DNA of 64,000 bases, taken from Sporomusaceae bacterium. GTDB taxonomy: Bacteria; Bacillota; Negativicutes; UBA1444. Numbering within the stretch: position 1 is the stretch's first letter; the number at the start of each line of letters is the position of its first letter. The notes beneath the pieces are model-generated. The model did no database searches and was not told the origin of the DNA. It worked only from the letters and a program-made list of their open reading frames with translations. This document shows positions 62,351-64,000 of the stretch, piece after piece. The stretch spans positions 1 to 64,000 of the forward strand of contig JAHDPL010000032.1 in NCBI GenBank assembly GCA_018434355.1, given 5' to 3'. The position numbers and the translations under genes are program-made.

Positions 62351-62395
62351 GCGCTCCAACCCAAGATGTTCGCCCCTGTTCTTTGGTTAAAGCGC
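62351..62395 (-). terminator. probable terminator of the glycyl radical enzyme operon
   Basis: On the minus strand GCGCTTTAACCAAAG pairs with CTTGGGTTGGAGCGC (G-U pairs and one bulge), followed by TTTTG. It lies about 45 bases after the activase stop and about 60 before the M20 gene. Confidence 0.6.
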
Positions 62396-62437
62396 CTTTT
62401 CGCAGCAATGAAGGTCCTGTTCAGCGTCGAATCAGCT

Positions 62438-63346
62438 TCACTTGTATTCGACCAACGGTATCCCATAGCCAGTTATTATGTTTTTCAGTTCTGCCAGTTT
62501 TGCAGCGTCCGGCGCCGTAAAGCTCGTTCGGGAAACTCCGGCGGCATTGTATTTCGCCTCGCCCAGATCATGGTAGCTGAGCAGCTCCACCGCAGCCACT
62601 CGCGTGTTTTTCACCAGATATTCGCACATCCTGGCGATATTTGGCGTATTGGCATTGACCTCGGCAATCAGTGGAACCCTGACAATCGTACGGGGATGCC
62701 GCTGCGAAATCGCCGCGATATTGGCTAGTATTCGTTCATTACCCACACCGCAAAGCCGCTGATGTTCGGCGGAATCCATATGCTTGCAGTCAATGAACAC
62801 ACAATCGAGCAGATCAACAATATCGCCGCATTGTTCCCAGTCAAAGTAGCCGCTTGTTTCCACGGCAGTATCGATGCCCAGCCGATTGCAGGCTGTTGCC
62901 AGCTGCCTGAGAAAATGCGGCTGGGCAAATGGTTCGCCGCCGGAAAAGGTGACGCCGCCGCCGGACTCACGATAAAAAATCGCGTCGCGCTTCACGATTT
63001 GCATCACGTCGTCGACCGTCACCGTCATACCGATCTGCTTTCTGGCGCCAGTCGGGCAAACCTCGCAGCAGGCAAAACAGGCGGTGCATTTTCCCCTGTC
63101 GATGTCACTGCGATTTCCATTTGCCAGAGTAGCAGCGCCAGTTTTGCAGATCGCTGCGCACCGTCCGCAGCCAGTGCATTTCGCGGCGAAAACCAAGACC
63201 TCCGGGCTGGTTTTCCAAGATTCAGGATTTGCGCACCATTGACAACGCAAGGGACATCCTTTGAAAAACACGGTGCTGCGCACCCCTTCGCCGTCATGGA
63301 TCGACCAACGCTGAATCTGAAAAACATTGCCGCTACATGGTGTCAT
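62438..63346 (-). CDS. glycyl radical enzyme-activating enzyme (radical SAM)
   Basis: 302 residues. The radical SAM motif Cx3Cx2C is at Cys31, Cys35 and Cys38 (GCPLRCQWCANPES); an inserted ferredoxin-like domain carries two clusters, Cys57/60/63/67 (CTGCGRCAAIC) and Cys87/90/93/97 (CTACFACCEVC), as in activases other than PflA. SAM-binding TFSGGEPFAQP follows. It places the radical on the glycine of the partner enzyme encoded immediately before it; the two genes overlap by 14 bases. The ATG lacks a strong ribosome binding site, fitting coupled translation. Confidence 0.95.
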   Translation of the reverse strand: MTPCSGNVFQIQRWSIHDGEGVRSTVFFKGCPLRCQWCANPESWKTSPEVLVFAAKCTGCGRCAAICKTGAATLANGNRSDIDRGKCTACFACCEVCPTGARKQIGMTVTVDDVMQIVKRDAIFYRESGGGVTFSGGEPFAQPHFLRQLATACNRLGIDTAVETSGYFDWEQCGDIVDLLDCVFIDCKHMDSAEHQRLCGVGNERILANIAAISQRHPRTIVRVPLIAEVNANTPNIARMCEYLVKNTRVAAVELLSYHDLGEAKYNAAGVSRTSFTAPDAAKLAELKNIITGYGIPLVEYK

Positions 63347-64000
63347 AGGTGGTTCTTTCGATGATCGCGTCCTGCGCCTCGCGCGACAGGTTGACGAACT
63401 GAGTGCTGTAACCGGCGACCCGGACCAGCATATCCCGATAGTCTTCGGGATTTTCCTGCGCTTTGCGCAGTGTTTCGGTAGAAATCACATTGAACTGGAC
63501 ATGGAATGCGCCCAGTGCAAAATAGGCCCGAATCAGCGCCGCCAGGTTTTTCAGGTTGCGTTCGCTCTGCAACAGTTCCGGCGCCAGCTTCACATTCATC
63601 AGCGTGCCGCCGGAGTGAATATCATGGTTGATCTTGGCCACGGAACGCATCGCGGCGGTCGGACTGGTCAGATCGGTGCCGGCATGCGGCGACACGCCTT
63701 CCGTCAATGGAGTCTGCGATTTGCGACCGTCCGGAGTCGCGCCGATGACACTGCCGGCCGGAATATAGTTGGAAATTCCCATAAACGCAGAATTGAACTT
63801 GGAGCCGAAGAAATCCTTGTAAGCCACGATTTGCTGATGATAAAACTCGGTGATCTCCACGGCGATCGAATCGACATAGTCGATATCGTTGCCATATTTC
63901 GGGCAGGCCAGCGCAGCTTGCCGCAACGCTTCGAAACCTTGCCAGTTGGCATCCAACGCCTGGCAGATTTCGGCTAGGGTTGTTTTTTGCTCTTCAAACA
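63333..64000 (-). CDS. glycyl radical enzyme (PFL-like), C-terminal part, cut by window edge
   Basis: About 222 codons of the 3' end are present. The glycyl radical loop reads RVAGYSTQFVNLSREAQDAI near the C-terminus, with upstream GATPDGRKSQTPLTEGVSPH and SGGTLMNVKLAPELL typical of PFL-like glycyl radical enzymes. The active-site Cys lies outside the window, so the reaction (formate lyase, diol or hydroxyproline dehydratase, C-S or C-N lyase) cannot be settled. An activase with two extra Fe-S clusters follows, which points to a non-PFL member. Confidence 0.93.
   Translation of the reverse strand, partial: FEEQKTTLAEICQALDANWQGFEALRQAALACPKYGNDIDYVDSIAVEITEFYHQQIVAYKDFFGSKFNSAFMGISNYIPAGSVIGATPDGRKSQTPLTEGVSPHAGTDLTSPTAAMRSVAKINHDIHSGGTLMNVKLAPELLQSERNLKNLAALIRAYFALGAFHVQFNVISTETLRKAQENPEDYRDMLVRVAGYSTQFVNLSREAQDAIIERTTYDTM

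Overview
The window reads as a chromosomal segment of a diderm Firmicute, most likely an anaerobic, fermenting member of the Negativicutes (Sporomusa-like). The Firmicute side is shown by a serine-type T-box leader, strong AGGAGG-type ribosome binding sites, frequent TTG and GTG starts and intrinsic terminators. The outer membrane is suggested by two secretin-domain proteins and several proteins with Sec signal peptides. Pyruvate:ferredoxin oxidoreductase, a glycyl radical enzyme with its activase, a decarboxylase-type sodium pump and CoA-transferase/beta-oxidation genes fit an anaerobe. The genus is inference.

Layout. 1-13.5 kb (minus strand) is acyl-CoA metabolism in two blocks, each with a good sigma-54 promoter: (i) permease, acyl-CoA dehydrogenase, FabD-like acyltransferase, 3-hydroxybutyryl-CoA dehydrogenase, crotonase, then past an internal terminator an isochorismatase-type hydrolase, a two-subunit CoA-transferase, an M24 peptidase and a nitroreductase; (ii) a one-chain CoA-transferase, a relative of 4-hydroxybutyryl-CoA dehydratase with altered cluster ligands, and a second acyl-CoA dehydrogenase running off the left edge. 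The gene just upstream (13.8-15.9 kb) is a CBS-PAS-PAS-AAA-HTH sigma-54 activator that probably controls both. 16-20.7 kb is a serine operon (T-box, serC, serA, DUF1015) ending in a 44-residue membrane protein. 20.8-29 kb is the most unusual region: seven minus-strand genes for exported proteins, namely two tandem B-A pairs of unrecognised secreted proteins, two overlapping minimal secretins and a small Ig-like secreted protein.

29-34.2 kb (plus) has a flavin reductase-like protein, an AlaX-type editing protein and a PAS/GAF/GGDEF/EAL protein. 34.3-38.5 kb (minus) is a tightly overlapping operon of an SDR oxidoreductase, a corrinoid protein, a UroD/MtaA-like protein lacking the usual zinc cysteines, and a DUF1638-like/SpoIIE-phosphatase fusion: a possible corrinoid-linked signalling unit. 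38.6-48.6 kb is rich in c-di-GMP enzymes (GGDEF, GGDEF-EAL, GGDEF-HD-GYP), with a cysteine-rich FliB/YkgJ-like protein, a secreted metallophosphoesterase and glgC. 48.7-51.9 kb has two transporters and a DEAD-box helicase. 52-54 kb has an RraA-like protein overlapping a sodium-pump beta subunit and a 42-residue gamma-like peptide. 54-64 kb has a CaiB-type CoA-transferase, RidA, pyruvate:ferredoxin oxidoreductase, an AbgT transporter with an M20 peptidase, and a glycyl radical enzyme (cut by the right edge) with its activase.

No tRNA, rRNA, CRISPR array, insertion sequence or phage gene was recognised. All functional calls come from reading the translated sequence and recalling family motifs; no database search was possible.
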